Assembly: GCF_900100715.1 (NCBI RefSeq) | Contig: NZ_FNCA01000011.1 | Coordinates: 37,080 to 101,079, forward strand | Source: Methanolobus vulcani | GTDB lineage: Archaea > Halobacteriota > Methanosarcinia > Methanosarcinales > Methanosarcinaceae | DNA length: 64,000 bases | Direction: 5' to 3' | Shown: positions 63,128 through 64,000 of the stretch, in pieces | How positions within the stretch are numbered: the first letter of the stretch is position 1 | How the letters are laid out: every line of letters begins with the position of its first letter | Translations under genes and position numbers: made by a program | The notes under the pieces: generated by a model | The model's input: only the letters and a program-made list of their open reading frames with translations | Told to the model about the DNA's origin: nothing | The model's database searches: none

Positions 63128-63758
63128 GCTTATCCCTCTTGCATTTTTTGGGTGAGTACTGCTATGTCACTTATATTGTTAAAGCTTGCGTAGCTTTGCT
63201 TTTGTTTATGTTTTTGTTCTTTTTTATTGTATTATCATCAATCTGCATATTTGTATTGCAGTCAAATTAATTAAATACGTTAGGTTTATATAGTATGAAT
63301 GGTATGTATGAATTCCCTCCAAGGTAGCTTGGAAGGGTCATGAACACTTTTCTGTCAATTAGGCAGTGTGTATTATGGCGATGCCACAAACTCCATATAG
63401 GATGAAATCATAAATATGAAATCCGAGTGGAAATATGAGCATTCTGATATGCTCCAAAGGGCCATCCTTTGGCTTCGAACCCAGCGTTCGAAAGCCTTAT
63501 ATACAATGGTGACCTTTGAAGGAGTCCGCGCAAATCGCGCGAAAACACTTACAATCACCGCCTTACAAGTGGAGACAGAAGTTTTTTCTGTCTGACGTTG
63601 GATTTGGCAGTTCGGTTAATTCTGACCGGTAGTGTATAACTACAAACAATTAAGGAATTAACCAAACTTATGTGCAAATAGGAAATATTCTCTCAAAGAG
63701 AGTTCTTTCCGACTGATTCCTAAATGACTTCCAAATATTTTGTGTGTGATCAACAACA
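63128..63758 (+). promoter_or_regulatory. rRNA operon promoters and 5' leader
   Basis: Two TATA boxes: TTTATATAG (about 63284-63292) and TTATATAC (63497-63504). The second directly follows two inverted repeats, CCAAAGG/CCTTTGG (63454-63472) and GGCTTCGAA/TTCGAAAGCC (63471-63496). Hairpins lie at 63315-63337 (CCCTCCAAG/CTTGGAAGGG) and 63573-63593 (AGACAGAA/TTCTGTCT). The stretch from about 63600 to 63758 should hold the 5' half of the 16S processing stem. No gene is seen. Confidence 0.65.
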
Positions 63759-64000
63759 ATTCTGGTTGATCCTGCCAGAGGTCACTGCTATCAGTATTCG
63801 ATTAAGCCATGCGAGTCAAATGTTCTTCGTGAACATGGCGTACTGCTCAGTAACACGTGGATAATCTGCCCTAAGGTCAGGTATAACTCCGGGAAACTGG
63901 TGATAATCCCTGATAAATCATAGATACTGGAATGTTCTGTGATTCAAAGCTCCGGTGCCTTAGGATGAATCTGCGGTCTATCAGGTAGTAGTGGGTGTAG
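63759..64000 (+). rRNA. rrs: 16S ribosomal RNA, 5' end (cut by window edge)
   Basis: Starts ATTCTGGTTGATCCTGCCAG, the archaeal 16S 5' end, followed by CATGCGAGTC, GGCGTACTGCTCAGTAACACG and GGATAATCTGCCCT, all conserved in euryarchaeal 16S rRNA. Only about 240 of roughly 1470 bases are present. Confidence 0.98.

Noticed and set aside
63373..63558. Short ORF before 16S rRNA on the minus strand
   Set aside because: It covers the rRNA promoter palindromes and TATA box and has no ribosome site or recognisable motif.

Overview
The window looks like chromosomal DNA from a methylotrophic methanogen of the order Methanosarcinales, family Methanosarcinaceae (Methanolobus or Methanococcoides type; the genus is inferred and not proven). 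Grounds: a 16S rRNA 5' end with the archaeal start ATTCTGGTTGATCCTGCCAG; archaeal information-processing genes (TBP, aIF1A, Rio1, Spt5, SecE, P0/P1 stalk proteins, RNase P Rnp4, family B polymerase, intron-containing tRNA-Met, 7S RNA); a tandem DUF1608-type S-layer protein with a PGF-CTERM-like tail; and GC content that looks near 40 percent.

Layout. 1-5.1 kb: the 3' part of a giant secreted VWA-domain protein whose second VWA domain appears split by two large insertions. 5.4-13.4 kb, minus strand: two tandem, diverged copies of a five-gene cassette of small secreted proteins with type-IV-pilin-like N-termini in the same order, plus one extra paralogue. 13.5-24.3 kb, plus strand: a DNA-repair and chromosome-structure block (mre11, rad50, an unknown coiled-coil/disordered protein, smc, scpA, scpB with a C-terminal extension). 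24.4-35.7 kb: tbp, an AglJ-like glycosyltransferase, thiC, a SAM hydroxide adenosyltransferase, a cohesin-domain surface protein, a radical SAM protein, a cobalt/nickel ECF transporter split over two convergent units, an ABC1 kinase and a methyltransferase. 35.7-42 kb, minus strand: the ribosomal stalk and secretion cluster (L12, L10, L1, L11, Spt5, SecE, FtsZ) followed by D-aminoacyl-tRNA deacylase. 42-44.3 kb: an MBL-fold protein, Rnp4, a Cys/Gly-rich membrane protein, tRNA-Ser(GCT), SRP 7S RNA and a winged-helix protein. 44.4-46.8 kb: two KaiC-like ATPases around an easily missed 47-aa zinc ribbon. 47.3-50 kb: the S-layer protein with a structured leader, then a lipoprotein. 50-53 kb: tRNA-Met with intron and DNA polymerase B. 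53-58 kb, minus strand: a complete pstSCAB-phoU-phoU phosphate uptake unit. 58.3-63.1 kb: dihydroorotase, a third KaiC-like protein, DUF1614, KH protein, Rio1 and aIF1A. 63.1-64 kb: rRNA promoter region rich in inverted repeats, and the start of 16S rRNA.

How the parts may work together. The two pilin-like cassettes face the VWA gene tail to tail and form the strongest candidate for an under-described system: a duplicated envelope apparatus made of five co-ordinated secreted subunits, with no ATPase or platform protein nearby. The AglJ-like enzyme, S-layer protein and surface proteins share the envelope theme. Mre11-Rad50 beside SMC-ScpAB, with one unknown protein between them, suggests linked repair and condensation. 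Several genes lack a usual start codon where homology or a signal peptide puts the N-terminus. The L1 mRNA leader and the rRNA promoter carry secondary-structure elements that look regulatory.
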